A DNA stretch of 64,000 nt from Closterium sp. Naga37s-1 (GCA_947471745.1 CANJKZ010000423.1:248001-312000); one strand, 5' to 3'; shown: positions 1 through 10,345, counted from the stretch's first letter. The notes: generated by a model from the letters alone, not told the origin. A program made the numbers and translations.

Positions 1-72
<72 letters not shown>
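1..72. repeat. (GA)n microsatellite
   Basis: Pure GA dinucleotide run with a single GATA interruption near base 50. It begins at the window edge, so its full length is unknown. Confidence 0.97.
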
Positions 73-73
73 T

Positions 74-316
74 GGGACTAGCCTAGCCCTCTGCCCTCTG
101 GGTCTGCCCTCTGCCCTCAGAGCCTACTTAAGGCCCTCCAGTGCCCTCCCGTCCTCATTATTTACTTGTGCTTTCGTTTTCGGCTGTTCGAGAGAGCGAC
201 AGAGCGAGAGAGAGAGACGGGATTAGCCTAGCCCTCTACCCTCTGCCCTCAGAGCCAACTTAAGGCCCTCTGGTGCCCTCCCGTCCTCATTATTTACTTG
301 TGCTTTCGTTTTCGGC
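74..316. repeat. Tandem duplication of a ~100-bp segment
   Basis: Two copies (74-184 and 219-316) share the same start, with GGGACTAGCC/GGGATTAGCC, and the same end, TTTACTTGTGCTTTCGTTTT. A GA-rich spacer separates them. The first copy has an extra internal CTCTG-type repeat. No coding function is seen. It lies beyond the 3' end of the minus-strand RS-rich ORF and could be its trailer or an LTR relic. Confidence 0.85.
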
Positions 317-455
317 GGCTCGCGCCGGCGGCCTCCGGCCGCGCGTTTCGGAATGGAAGACAATCCACAAGCAACGACTATTTGCAATCAGGCAAACACG
401 CATGGCCCCTAAGGCACGTTACTAGGGGAAGCAATAGAGGGACACGAGGCACGGC

Positions 456-2014
456 CTACATCTGGTCTGCCTCAAGGGCAGCCAATATGTCCGACAGATT
501 GCGCCACATCACGCGGACCACCAACGCAGTTGCGCCGATCGCATCGGCTCCGGTCCGTGCACGCAGGTACCGCCTCAGGCCTTGGACTGCCGCCTCAAGC
601 CGCCCAACAGCGGCAACGACTCCCCGCGCGGGCGCTGCCAGCACGGGCGCCACGAGGAACAGAAGATGCGCAGCAGCATCCAAACAATCCGGCCGGGGAT
701 CGGGATCAAGAATGTTCCCCGGAAGGTGCGAAAGAGATACATGGGCGTTCACCTGAACCAGCAAGAGTGCCTGGAGGCACTCCACCAATCGCCAAAGCTG
801 ACCGAGCGTCGCCGAGGGCACCAACACTTGGCGAGGAAAGGACCCCTCGGTTAGGAGAGACAGAGGAGCAACCGCATCAGGAGAGCTGCGTCAACGGGAC
901 GAGGAGGAGCATACTGGGCCTTCGCCGCTCCTCCTCCCGCCCCCACAAATCCCATTCCCGCAACCGGGGGCACCCACGACAACGTGGGATACGCTTGCGC
1001 CGACAACCGGGGAACAATAAGGGCAGGCGGAGGCGGAGCAGCTGGGGACGGCGCAGGCGGAACAGCAGGGGCGGATGCAGGCGGTGCAACCTGATGAAGC
1101 TGGCTTGAGGGACTGGCCTGCGCCGCCTGCATTGCCGCAGCCAGCATGCTCGGTAGGTCAGCCCGCAACTGCTGCACATCATTCGCCCCGCCACGACCAC
1201 GCCCACGACCTCCCCTCCACCCACCCCGACTGCCGAGAGACCCAGACTTGTATGATGGCGAGGGGCGACGCCGTGGCGACTCAGGTCGGCGCCGCGACGT
1301 CTCGTAATCCTCGCGTCGGGAGGGCGAATGGTGGCGCGAGTGACGGCGCTCAGGCGACGGGCGCCGATCAGGAGAACGGTGGCCCGCCGCGTGCCGTTCG
1401 GAACTCCGCCGATCAGGGGTGCGTTGCTGGGAGGAACGCCCCTCCCTCCCCGGGTTCGCGCCGCCAGCTCGGTCCCCAGAGCCAACGCGACGCACACGCT
1501 GCCCAGAGGGCGACACCGAGCGCAGGGACCTCTGACGCACAGGAGAGGATCTCTGCGCCTCCCGGCCGGCAGCGTCCCCCCCCTTCTCCGAGACCACGAC
1601 GTCAGCGCGGGCATGCGGTGGCTTGTGGGAGCTCTCAGCAAGGGGTAACGCCCCAGTCTCAGCCATAACGGGAAGTGCTGGCGCATGAGGTGGAGTCCGA
1701 TCAACATGAGCAGGCTGCGGCGCAAGAACGGGAGCGCTCTCTGCAGTGCTCCTCGCGTAAACAGCAGGAGGCGCAGCAGGCTCCACCCGCGAGGTCGCCA
1801 TTGACAACGATTCAAACGGGATGGCACCCGTCGCCAAAGCAACGACAAAGGGCCGCGGCCAATACGGGGACACGCCGCCAATCGCCACAGGCATCACGAG
1901 GCGGAAGCGGCGCAGGCCGGCAAAGCTCAACGGGAAGGGGAGGTGGAATGGTTTCCAATGGGTAGCAAGAAGGGCTTTAATTCGGGATGGTGATACTGGG
2001 GACGATGAAGCCAT
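456..2014 (-). pseudogene. RS/Pro-rich gag-like ORF, frameshifted
   Basis: I do not recognise a family. On the minus strand one frame runs 2014-851 (387 codons) and the other 827-456. The protein sense passes from the first to the second near base 880, so one frameshift separates them. The first part has a Pro/Ala-rich N-terminus, an RS-type block around residues 150-265 (repeats such as SPERRHSRHHSPSRRE), a Gly-Arg block (RGGWRGGRGRGRGG) and a Pro-rich stretch. The second part is a compact, Leu/Val/Ala-rich helical-looking segment. The order basic disordered region, RGG, helical domain suits a retroelement gag or an RNA-binding protein. Its composition looks like protein on this strand and not on the other. 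The first 190 bases overlap the start of the plus-strand reverse transcriptase ORF, so the true start may be internal (for example the Met near base 1897). Confidence 0.45.
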
Positions 2015-2826
2015 GGACGCTACTTATATTGACCCCCAGGCAGCTGAATCCTCTACTGAGGGCTCGGGTGAAGCAGGCGACGTAGAACTTGCTCGGAGAA
2101 GACGGAAGATTCCCTCAACACCAGCCGCATCCAGGGCCAATTCAAATGGGAGGGATCACAACCGTCAGGCACCTGACACAACCGCATCCGCAACACAACC
2201 CCGCCAATTTTCGCCAGAACAATTGGCGAGGGACGTCACACGCTTCAGCGAAATCCAATCCTGGGACCTCGCTCACTTTCGCGACAGTCGCCAGCCACCC
2301 CTTTCCTGCAAAATCCCCTCCAACATTCGCCCTCTGTTTGCAATGGCACTCCTGATACCACTACTTCACCGGGCACGTAACCCTGACTCTGTACCGGGCT
2401 GGCGCCTGCTGCTTTTCATCCCTCGCCTAATCCTTCGCCATCACACATCCGAAAAAACGGATTGGCTCGCCATAAAGCTGAGACTTCGCCAGTTTATCAA
2501 GGGCGAAGGGGGGCAACTGTATGAAGCTGCAGTAGCTGCAATCAATGCCCCACCCCCTCCATGTCACCTGCGCGATGACTTGGGTAAGCGCGCCAGAGCT
2601 GAGGGTCTGGCACGCAGAGGCAGCCTCCTCAGGGTGATTCTCGCCCTGAAATCCACACCGGTCGCAAACCCGTCTCCCGAAACCCTTTGAGCACTAAAGG
2701 CGAAGCACCCCCTAGCGCCACCTGGCAATATCGATTGGATCACACCCGATACCCAACTCATAGCATCAATCACCAAAGCTGCCTTCACGAAAATATTGCG
2801 CCGCTGCGAAAACGGGGTGGGAGGGG
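1821..2826 (+). pseudogene. Non-LTR-type reverse transcriptase, 5' half (interrupted)
   Basis: An open frame runs from 1821 to a TGA at 2688-2690 and then continues in the same frame to the copia insertion point. It gives a hydrophilic N-terminus followed by a conserved-looking stretch (QFSPEQLARDVTRF, then PSPETL-stop-ALKAKHP) and the approach to the RT core (AAFTKILRRCENGVGG). The last codons join, across the 7.5-kb copia element, to GPSGMTFEHLRD at 10346, a typical start of RT palm/finger sequence. The TGA makes this copy non-functional without readthrough. The N-terminal boundary is uncertain because a minus-strand ORF overlaps the first 190 bases. Confidence 0.7.
2822..2826. other. 5-bp target-site duplication, left copy
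   Basis: AGGGG directly before the left LTR. The identical pentamer follows the right LTR at 10346-10350. Confidence 0.9.
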
Positions 2827-2961
2827 TGTCAAACATTATATGTTTACATTGTGTAGGCTATAGTGGGTTTAGCCTTGGGGGGTACAACAAACTTAGGGTT
2901 TCCTACTTGTACCCAACTTTCTGCTAGTTCATTCATTCTCGTTCTCTCTCAGTTTCTAACA
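2827..2961 (+). repeat. 5' LTR of copia-1
   Basis: 135 bp, TG...CA termini, matching the right LTR at 134 of 135 positions by eye. Confidence 0.96.
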
Positions 2962-2975
2962 TGGTATCGCGAGCC
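2962..2975 (+). promoter_or_regulatory. Primer-binding site of copia-1
   Basis: TGGTATCGCGAGCC abuts the LTR end. It closely resembles the usual copia site complementary to the 3' end of initiator-Met tRNA (TGGTATCAGAGC). The other copia element here has TGGTATCGAGC in the same place. Confidence 0.85.
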
Positions 2976-3760
2976 TAGGTCGTAACCTAGGACCGAACGA
3001 TAGGGCCCACCGTTTTCGCATAGTCGCGCCCTAGCGCGCCTCGCCTAGTTGCGCCCTCGAGCGCCCTCCTCTCTCTCTCTCACTATCGCGCGCCCTAGCG
3101 CGCCTCTCGCGATCGGCCCTGCCTAGCCCGCACGCCCTAGCGTGCCCCGTGCGATCGGCCCCGCCCACCTCGTACGCCCTAGCGTGCGACCCGCGCAGCA
3201 CCACGCGCGTCGCCTGCCCCGCGCGCCCTTTTCGAGCCCCGTGCGGCCCCGCGTGCTCGCTGCCCCGCGCGCCCTTGCGTGCCTCTTACGGACCGGACCC
3301 GCCCCTTAGCGCGCGCCCTTGCGTGCCCCGTGCGACCGGCCCACACCCACCCGCGCGCCCTTGCGTGCCCCTCGCGTACCGGCCCCGCCCTCGCTAGCCC
3401 GCCACCTCGTGACCCGTGCGACCGGCCCACACCCACCCGCGCGCCCTTGCGTGCCCCTCGTGTACCGGCCCCGCCCTCGCTAGCTCGCCACTTCGTGCCC
3501 CGTGCGGACCGGCCCCACCCTGAACTGCACGCCCTTGCGTGCCCCACCTCGAGTAGCCGCCGCCTAGCCGAGCCGAGCCGCCCCACCGAACTGCGTCACC
3601 CGGCCCGAGCCGCGCCGCCCTACCGAACCGCGCCGCCCTACCGAGCCGCGCCGCCCTACCGAGTCGCGCCGCCCTATCGAGCCGCGCCACTGCTGCTGTC
3701 ACTGCTACTGACGCTACTGCTGTTCCTGCTGCTACTACTGCTACTGCTCTTACTGCAACT
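2976..3760 (+). repeat. GC-rich repetitive untranslated leader of copia-1
   Basis: About 800 bases between primer-binding site and gag start. They are built of degenerate units around GCGCGCCCTTGCGTGCCCC and CCGTGCGACCGGCCCACACC, then a CCGAGCCGCGCCGCCCTA array near 3600-3690. All frames are open by composition, but nothing protein-like is seen. Copia-2 has an analogous, differently sequenced repetitive leader. Confidence 0.7.
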
Positions 3761-4850
3761 ATGGCTAGCCCTGCTGTACTTGCCTTCGATGCTGAGGGCC
3801 GGCCACTGAAGTTTGACACCTGGCTAGATGACTTGCACCTGTTCCTCCAGCTCACTGCAAAGGAGGATATCTCGCTGTATGATCACGCACTAGGACACGC
3901 TGCTGCCCCTGCTGCTACTGCTGACAGTACTGCCCGCTCACAGTGGCAGACTCGTGACGCCCACGCTCGCTTCGCTATTCGCAACTCCCTGCCGGTAGAT
4001 GAGCGCGAGCACTTTGGCCAGCACAAAACTGCGCAGGCACTGTACGCTGCTGTAGTTGCATGCTACTCCTCACCTGCCTCTGCTGCGCTAGGCCGTCTCT
4101 CGCTTCCCTACCTGTTCCCAGACCTGTCCGCTTTCTCCACAGTCGCTGACCTCATCACGCACCTCCGCACTAGTGAGGCCCGCTTTCGTGCCACTATGCC
4201 CGCTGAGTTTCTTGCCACCAACCCCCCCCCGGTCTGGCTCACTCTCTACCACCTTGTCACCCGTCTCCCTGACTCTCTTCGTGCGGTCAGGGACCACTTC
4301 CTCGCTCGCTGCCCCACTGAGCTCACCGTTGATCTGCTCGAGAAGGAACTGCTTGCAGCTGAGACTAGCATAGTCGCTGTAGCTGCCTCTCGTGGCGACC
4401 CCCGCACCCCTTTCTTCGAGGGGTGTTCCCCTTCCCCCCTTCTCCCCTCTGTCGCCTCTGCTGCTGCTGTCGACCTAGTTGGTACTGAGCAGGTCGGGAC
4501 TGCGTTCGCTCCGAGCTGGCGCCGCAGCGGCAAGGGCAAAGGGGGCAAGGGAGGTGGAGGTGACGGCGGGGGAGGCGGTGGTGGGGGCGGTGGCGGCGGT
4601 GGGGGTGGTGGCGGGGCTGGAGGGGCTAGTGGCAGCGGTGGGGGTGGTGGCGGCAGCGGCGGAGGAGGTGGCCGGGGTGGGGGCGGTGGTTGGGGCGGCG
4701 GTGGACGCGGCGGCGGCAGGGGCGGTGGTGGTCGAGGTGGTGGTGGCGGAGGTGGTGGTCGTGGAGGCGCTGGCGGTGGCCAGAGCCAGCAGCACACTCC
4801 GTCGTCCCAGGAGCTTCGTGAGTGGTACTCTCAGCACGGGGGGGGGGGGG
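3761..4850 (+). CDS. gag: copia-1 Gag with poly-Gly nucleocapsid region
   Basis: The retrotransposon capsid protein starts MASPAVLAFDAEGR, closely matching copia-2 (MATPSVLAFDAEGR), which fixes the start. Residues about 1-245 are the capsid part (UBN2/copia gag-like, with DLITHLRTSEARFRA and LEKELLAAE). From about residue 250 there is a roughly 100-residue Gly block with scattered Arg (RGG-like), followed by SQELREWYSQHGGGG. The frame runs on to a stop at 5005, but the conserved sequence moves to another frame at a run of thirteen G near 4838-4850. Copia-2 reads straight through here, so this is a frameshift or a homopolymer sequencing error. Confidence 0.9.
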
Positions 4851-6705
4851 TGGCCTTAGCTGCACTTACGTCATCCGCACTGGTGACCGCACTGGCCAGA
4901 GGTGTGGGAGGGCGCACACCGCGCAGCGCTGCTTCTCCCGCCTCGACGACGCTTGGCGCACTCAGTTCCCTGCTGCCACTGAGCTGCCCCGCTGGGCTGA
5001 TCTGATGAGGAAGAACATTGATATCTATGCTCTTGACTTTGATGCTATTCTCACTGCCATGTATGTGTTGTCTACTAGTGGAGAGGGTGCTCAGTACCTG
5101 CGTGTTCCGCCCGACCCGGGCATTCGGACCAGTGAGGCTGCCGCTCTAGGTGCTAGTGCGTCTGTTGCCCTAGGTGCTGGTGAGGCTGCCGCTCCAGGTA
5201 CTTGCGTGTCTGCTGCCCCAGGTACTGGTGAGGCTGCTGCTCTAGGTGCTCGTGAGTCTGCCCCCCCTGGTACTGAGTCTACTGCGGCACTGCACACCTT
5301 CACACTGGACTCAGGTGCTTCTCGCTGTTTCTTTCGTGACCGCACTGCCCTTGAGCAGCTTGCTCGGCCAGTTGCTGTCTCCCTTGCTGACCCCTCTGGG
5401 GGTGTGGTCATTGCGACCTCCTCCACTGTCCTTCCTTGTCCTGCGGTTCCGTCGGGCACACTGTCAGGTCTCCACCTCCCCTCGTTCTCTACGAACTTGG
5501 TGGCGGGTTGTGCGCTCCAGGACGGGGGTGTCCACCAGTTCACCCCTGCCTACGAGCGCGTGACACACTGCACGTGTGCTCGGACGGGCCGTCACCTGGC
5601 TACCTTCACTAGGCAGCCGGGGTCGGACCTGTACACACTGACCACTGAGTCCCCTCAGGTAGCTGCGTCTGTGTCTGCGTCAGGTCAGCTGTCGGCCCCC
5701 TGCTCGTGTCGCTCTCTAGCGCACGAGACCGTCCTCTGGCACCACCGCCTTGGTCACCCGTCTGTGCAGCGCCTTCGTGGCATGCACAAACGGTACCTTG
5801 TCTCTGGTCTTCCCAGGGTTCTCCCTCCCCTCCCACCCTCACCTGCTCCTCCTTGTCTTCCTTGTGTCGAGGGGCGGCAGCGCACCGCTCCTCACTCCTC
5901 CTCGTTTCCCCCGATGACTGCTCCCCTGCAGACGCTCCACATGGACGCGTGGGGTCCAGCCCGCGTCCGTGGACAGGGTCAGGAGAGGTACTTCTTGATA
6001 GTTGTTGACGACTACTCGCGCTACACCACGGTCTTCCCCTTGCGCACCAAGGGTGAAGTCCCTGATGTTTTGATCCCTTGGATCCGCGCTGCCCGTCTCC
6101 AGCTCAGCGAGAGGTTCCACTCGGACTTTCCTGTCCTGCGTCTGCACTCTGACAGAGGTGGGGAGTTTTCCTCCGACCTCTTGAGGGCCTTCTGTCAGGG
6201 GGAGGGCATTGAGCAGTCGTTCACGCTTACGGCCTCTCCACAGCAGAATGGGGTTGCTGAGCGCCGCATTGGCTTGGTCATGGAGGTCGCTCGTACCTCC
6301 TTGATCCATGCGGCTGCCCCCCACTTTCTGTGGCCGTTTGCGGTCCGGTACGCTGCGCATCAGCTCAACCTCTGGCCCCGTGTCTCCTTGCCGGAGACCT
6401 CGCCCACACTGCTGTGGACGGGGAAGGTTGGCGATGCGTCGCGTTTCCGGGTCTGGGGATCTCGAGCTTTTGTCCGCGATATGTCCACGGACAAGCTCTC
6501 CTCCCGCGCTGTCCCTTGTGTCTTCCTTGGCTTTGTCCCGGACGCGTCTGGTTGGCAGTTTTACCACGCCACCTCGCGCCGTGTCCTGCCCTCTCAGGAC
6601 GTCACTTTTGACGAGTCGGTGCCCTACTACCGCCTCTTCCCCTACCGCACTGCCCCGCTCCCCCCCCCCCGCCTCTCTTCCTCGCGCCAGGTGCTGCTGT
6701 GGTAG
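4851..6705 (+). CDS. pol: copia-1 zinc-binding region, protease and integrase
   Basis: The frame is open from 4822 and becomes homologous to copia-2 after the G-run. First comes a possible zinc-binding motif C-x13-C-x3-H-x4-C (CTYV...RCGRAHTAQRC), conserved in copia-2 but not the usual CX2CX4HX4C knuckle. The aspartic protease follows, with active site LDSGAS (about 5307). Then come gag-pre-integrase and an integrase HHCC region (LWHHRLGHPS, CLPCVEGRQR) and the catalytic core with MDAWGP, VVDDYSRY, LHSDRGGEF and SPQQNGVAERR. The frame stops at 6705 just after a C11 run. In copia-2 the protein continues as VDPLPPQG, so the upstream C-run is a second frameshift. Confidence 0.92.
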
Positions 6706-9700
6706 ACCCCCTCCCCCCTCAGGGTGCCGCTCCCTCAGGTGTGTCCCAGGTAGACCCGGTTGAGCCTGTCGAGGTAGCTGTCGACTCTCGTCCTGCTAGG
6801 GGTGCTGAGCCTGAGTGTGCGGAGCCTGGGGGTGCGGAGCCTGGGGGTGCGGAGCCTGGGGTTGCGGAGTCTGGGGGTGCGGAGCCTGGGGTTGCGGAGT
6901 CTGGGGGTGCGGAGCCTGCGGGTGCTGAGTCTCGGGGTGCTGAGTCTGGGGGTGTTGAGCCTGGGAGTGCTACGTCCGAGGGTACTGAGCCAGAGGGTGC
7001 TGCGACTGAGAGTGCTACACCTGGAGGCGCTCTTTCCTCACAGCAGCTACGTAAGTGGTACTTACAATACTGCAGCCTCAGGAGAGGTGCTGCTGGAGCT
7101 CGTGCTCGTGCTTCCCCTCCTAGACGGGAGCTGCCCTCTCCCCAGAGGCTCCGAGAGTGGTACGCTCGTCGCTGCAGTCTCCGGAGTGGCGCTACTAGTG
7201 TCGCGGACCCTGGAGCTGGAGGTGCTGCTGGTGCTGGAGCTGCTGGAGGTGCTGCTGCTGCTGGCGGTGCTGCTGGTGCTGCTGGAGGTGCTACTGGTGC
7301 TGGTGCTGCTGGAGCTGCTGGAGGTGCTGCTGGAGCTGATGGAGGTGCTGCTGGTACTGGTGCTGCTGGTGCTGGTACTGCTGGAGCTGCTGGAGGTGCT
7401 GCTGGTGCTGGAGCTGCTGGAGGTGCTGCTGGTACTGGTGCTGCTGGTGCTGGTACTGCTGGAGCTGCTGGAGGTGCTGCTGGTGCTGGAGCTGCTGGAG
7501 GTGCTGCTGGTGCTGGAGCTGCTGGAGGCACTACTGCTGCTGGCGGTGCTGCTGGAGCTGCTGGAGGTGCTGGAGCTGCTGGAGCTGCTGGTCCTGGAGG
7601 TGCTCGTACTGGAGGTACTGGAGCTGCTGGGACTGGAGCTGCTGAGGGGGTTGGAGCTGGAGTTGCTGAGCGGCCGCGGCCGTACTACGTTCCGCTCCTT
7701 CAGCAGGTTCTTGGTCTCCCGCCCTCTACTGGTCCTACTCCTCCCCTACTGAGTCCACCGCCTGTCCAGTCACAGTCACAGTTACAGCCTGCCTCTCCGC
7801 TGCCTGGTCCTTCTCCTTACACTGCGCCGACGGGTAGTCTTACTGAGCGTCGTGAGCCTGAGTCTCGTCCTCCGTCGCCTGAGTCTAGTCCAGAGTCGCC
7901 TGTGTCGCGTCCAGAGTCGCCTGTCCGGGCTGTCCGCGCTGGTCGTCGTGCTCCGCGTGAGCGTCCTCCTCCTGTCCTTGGCACTCACTATATGACCCTG
8001 CGTCCTTCCACTGCTCCACAGCGCGTCCCTCTGCCGTCTCCTCCTGCGTCCTCTCTTCCTGACGTTGCTGACTCGCCGTCAGACCTTACTCGTGCTGCCA
8101 GTCCTACTGTCGCGCGTCTCCTTGCCACTGTTGTCACTGACCCTACCTTTGAGTCCTCTGCTGCGTCTGCTCTAGTCGCTGAGCTTGTTGACTTTGCTGC
8201 CGCCTGTCGTCTAGACTACGCCGCTAGCCTTGTTGCTGAGTCTGAGTCTGTCTGTCCTCCGTCCGTCGGGGGTGAGTGTGCTCTTGGCACGGACGTCCTT
8301 GAGGACAGACAGGAGGAGTTTGAGTGCTTTGCTGCTGCTTTACCTCATCTCGTGTCCATGCTGATTGCCCCTGAGGGAGACCCGGATGCACCAGACATCC
8401 CGACCCCACGCTCCTACGCAGAGGCGATGGAGGGTCTCTACTCCTCTCAGTGGCAGACAGCCATGGACGCAGAGATGGCTTCCTGGAAGTCCACAGGCAC
8501 CTACGTCGACGAGGTTCCCCCACCTGGGGCGAACATCGTCAGTGGCATGTGGATTTTCAGGGTGAAGCGGCCGCCGGGTTCTCCGCCTGTCTTCAAGGCG
8601 CGTTACGTTGCACGAGGCTTCAGTCAGCGAGAGGGAGTTGACTTCTTCCAGACCTTCTCCCCGACCCCGAAGATGACCACTCTTCGGGTTCTGCTGCACG
8701 TCGCTGCTCAGCGTGACTACGAGCTCCACTGCCTTGACTTCAGCACTGCGTTCCTACAGGGCACCCTGCACGAGGAGATCTGGCTGCGCCGCCCACCTGG
8801 CTTCACTGGGTCGTTCCCTCCTGGTACCCAGTGGAGCCTCCGGCGGCCAGTCTACGGTCTCCGCCAGGCACCCCGTGAGTGGCACGACACACTGAGGACT
8901 ACTCTTGCTGCTCTTGGGTTTGCTCCTTCTACTGCTGACCCGTCGCTGTTTCTACGCACCGACACCACTCTGCCGCCGTTCTACGTTCTCGTGTACGTAG
9001 ACGACTTGGTCTTTGCTACTGCTGACACTGAGGCACTCGCCCACGTGAAGTCGGAGCTGCAGAAGAGACACACGTGCACAGACCTGGGTGAGCTGACAAG
9101 CTATCTTGGCTTGCGGATCACCCGGGACAGAGCACAGCGCACCATCACCTTGACTCAGTCACACATGGTGCAGCAGGTCCTTCAGCGCTTCCGCTTCACG
9201 TACTCCTCGCCTCAGCCCACTCCTCTGCCTACCGGTCACTCGCTCTCAGCTCTGCCTTCGGATGAGTCCGTAGAGCCGAGTGGCCCGTATCCAGAGCTTG
9301 TGGGCTGCCTCATGTACCTGATGACCTGCACTCGACCTGACCTTGCATACCCTCTTAGCATCCTAGCACGCTATGTCGCTCCTGGCCGTCACCGGAAGGA
9401 GCACATGGATGCCGCTAAGAGGGTGTTGCGCTACTTGTGCAGTACGTCGGGCATGGGGCTTGTGCTTGGAGGACGGCGCGACGTTGTCCTCACTGGACAC
9501 TCAGACGCTTCTTGGGCTGACGACCAGGCTACGCAGCGGTCGTCTCAGGGTTACACCTTCAGCCTTGGCTCTGGCTCAGTTTCTTGGCGTTCTACACGCT
9601 CGTCTTCAGTTCTCAGCTCCAGTTGTGAGGCTGAGATCTACGCCACAGCCATGGCTGCACAGGAGCTTCGCTGGCTCACCTACCTGCTGACCGACCTGGG

Positions 9701-9977
9701 AGAGCGGCCTCGTTCTCCTCCAGTGCTGTACGTCGACAACAAGACAGCCCTTGCCTTGTGTCAGGAGCACAGACTGGAGCACAGAACGAAGCACATCGCT
9801 CTGCGCTACTTCCTTGCTCGAGAGCTGCAGCAGCGTGGTCAGCTTCGTCTTACCTACGTGGCCACTCGGGCCAACACTGCTGATGTGTTCACCAAGGCGC
9901 TTCAGCCTTGTGATCATCATCGTTTCTGTACTGTTCTAGGCTTTGTGCCTACTCTCCCTCACTTGCTCACTTCTTGA
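6699..9977 (+). CDS. pol: copia-1 reverse transcriptase and RNase H
   Basis: Begins VDPLPPQGAAPSG and, after an AEPGG-type repeat, contains about 150 residues of almost pure Gly/Ala encoded by GGTGCTGCTGGA-type repeats (about 7200-7650). A Pro/Ser-rich segment follows, then the reverse transcriptase: MWIFRVKRPPG, ARYVARGFSQREGVD, LDFSTAFLQG, the catalytic YVDDLVFA (near 8994) and TDLGELTSYLGLRI. RNase H follows with SSCEAEIYATAMAAQELRW, DNKTALAL, EHRTKHIALRYF and DVFTKAL near the end. All expected catalytic motifs are present, so once the two homopolymer frameshifts are resolved this element looks intact. Confidence 0.95.
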   Translation: MVDPLPPQGAAPSGVSQVDPVEPVEVAVDSRPARGAEPECAEPGGAEPGGAEPGVAESGGAEPGVAESGGAEPAGAESRGAESGGVEPGSATSEGTEPEGAATESATPGGALSSQQLRKWYLQYCSLRRGAAGARARASPPRRELPSPQRLREWYARRCSLRSGATSVADPGAGGAAGAGAAGGAAAAGGAAGAAGGATGAGAAGAAGGAAGADGGAAGTGAAGAGTAGAAGGAAGAGAAGGAAGTGAAGAGTAGAAGGAAGAGAAGGAAGAGAAGGTTAAGGAAGAAGGAGAAGAAGPGGARTGGTGAAGTGAAEGVGAGVAERPRPYYVPLLQQVLGLPPSTGPTPPLLSPPPVQSQSQLQPASPLPGPSPYTAPTGSLTERREPESRPPSPESSPESPVSRPESPVRAVRAGRRAPRERPPPVLGTHYMTLRPSTAPQRVPLPSPPASSLPDVADSPSDLTRAASPTVARLLATVVTDPTFESSAASALVAELVDFAAACRLDYAASLVAESESVCPPSVGGECALGTDVLEDRQEEFECFAAALPHLVSMLIAPEGDPDAPDIPTPRSYAEAMEGLYSSQWQTAMDAEMASWKSTGTYVDEVPPPGANIVSGMWIFRVKRPPGSPPVFKARYVARGFSQREGVDFFQTFSPTPKMTTLRVLLHVAAQRDYELHCLDFSTAFLQGTLHEEIWLRRPPGFTGSFPPGTQWSLRRPVYGLRQAPREWHDTLRTTLAALGFAPSTADPSLFLRTDTTLPPFYVLVYVDDLVFATADTEALAHVKSELQKRHTCTDLGELTSYLGLRITRDRAQRTITLTQSHMVQQVLQRFRFTYSSPQPTPLPTGHSLSALPSDESVEPSGPYPELVGCLMYLMTCTRPDLAYPLSILARYVAPGRHRKEHMDAAKRVLRYLCSTSGMGLVLGGRRDVVLTGHSDASWADDQATQRSSQGYTFSLGSGSVSWRSTRSSSVLSSSCEAEIYATAMAAQELRWLTYLLTDLGERPRSPPVLYVDNKTALALCQEHRLEHRTKHIALRYFLARELQQRGQLRLTYVATRANTADVFTKALQPCDHHRFCTVLGFVPTLPHLLTS
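7200..7650 (+). repeat. Gly/Ala-coding GCT-GGA-GGT minisatellite within pol
   Basis: Short imperfect repeats of GGTGCTGCTGGAGCTGCT type, including larger duplicated blocks about 90 bp long (compare 7360-7440 with 7435-7515). They sit between integrase and reverse transcriptase. Confidence 0.9.
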
Positions 9978-10210
9978 CTCTGCTTGTAATGTGATCTCTA
10001 TATATATACCTGCAAGCTTACACTTGCTAGGTTGTGATCACTGTACCTCTTGTTATATTATCAAACTGCATGTGAACTGGTCTTGTGACCACTTGCTTGT
10101 GCTCGGAATTTGTGTGGTATCCTTGAGATCCACCCTGAGCTTGTTTTGCTTTGCCTTGCTTTGACTGGTCTTGTGACCCCTTGCTCTCCCCCACTTAGCC
10201 TATGGGGGTG

Positions 10211-10345
10211 TGTCAAACATTATATGTTTACATTGTGTAGGCTATAGTGGGTTTAGCCTTAGGGGGTACAACAAACTTAGGGTTTCCTACTTGTACCCAA
10301 CTTTCTGCTAGTTCATTCATTCTCGTTCTCTCTCAGTTTCTAACA
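10211..10345 (+). repeat. 3' LTR of copia-1
   Basis: 135 bp, nearly identical to the 5' LTR, followed by the AGGGG duplication at 10346-10350. Confidence 0.96.

Larger units (their letters stand above)
2827..10345 (+). mobile_element. Ty1/copia LTR retrotransposon, complete and young (copia-1)
   Basis: The element has 135-bp LTRs (2827-2961 and 10211-10345) that begin TGTCAAACAT and end TTTCTAACA. They differ at one base (G versus A in the run before GTACAACAAAC), so the insertion is recent. A 5-bp AGGGG duplication flanks it. A primer-binding site resembling the initiator-Met tRNA complement starts right after the left LTR, and a short purine run (TATGGGGGTG) precedes the right LTR. Inside, the order gag, protease, integrase, reverse transcriptase, RNase H is that of Ty1/copia. 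The coding region is open except for two frame changes at homopolymers (G13 near 4838-4850 and C11 near 6660-6670). It is inserted inside an older reverse transcriptase gene. Confidence 0.97.

Noticed and set aside
298-1668. Plus-strand ORFs of 100-200 codons near the window start
   Set aside because: They lie opposite the minus-strand RS-rich ORF, whose composition is more protein-like.
3149-3809. Arg/Pro-rich ORFs on both strands in the copia-1 leader
   Set aside because: GC-rich repeats without stops. Gag starts clearly at 3761 by comparison with copia-2.
6719-7531. Pro/Ala-rich minus-strand ORF within copia-1
   Set aside because: Antisense of the Gly/Ala-coding tract of pol. No independent evidence.
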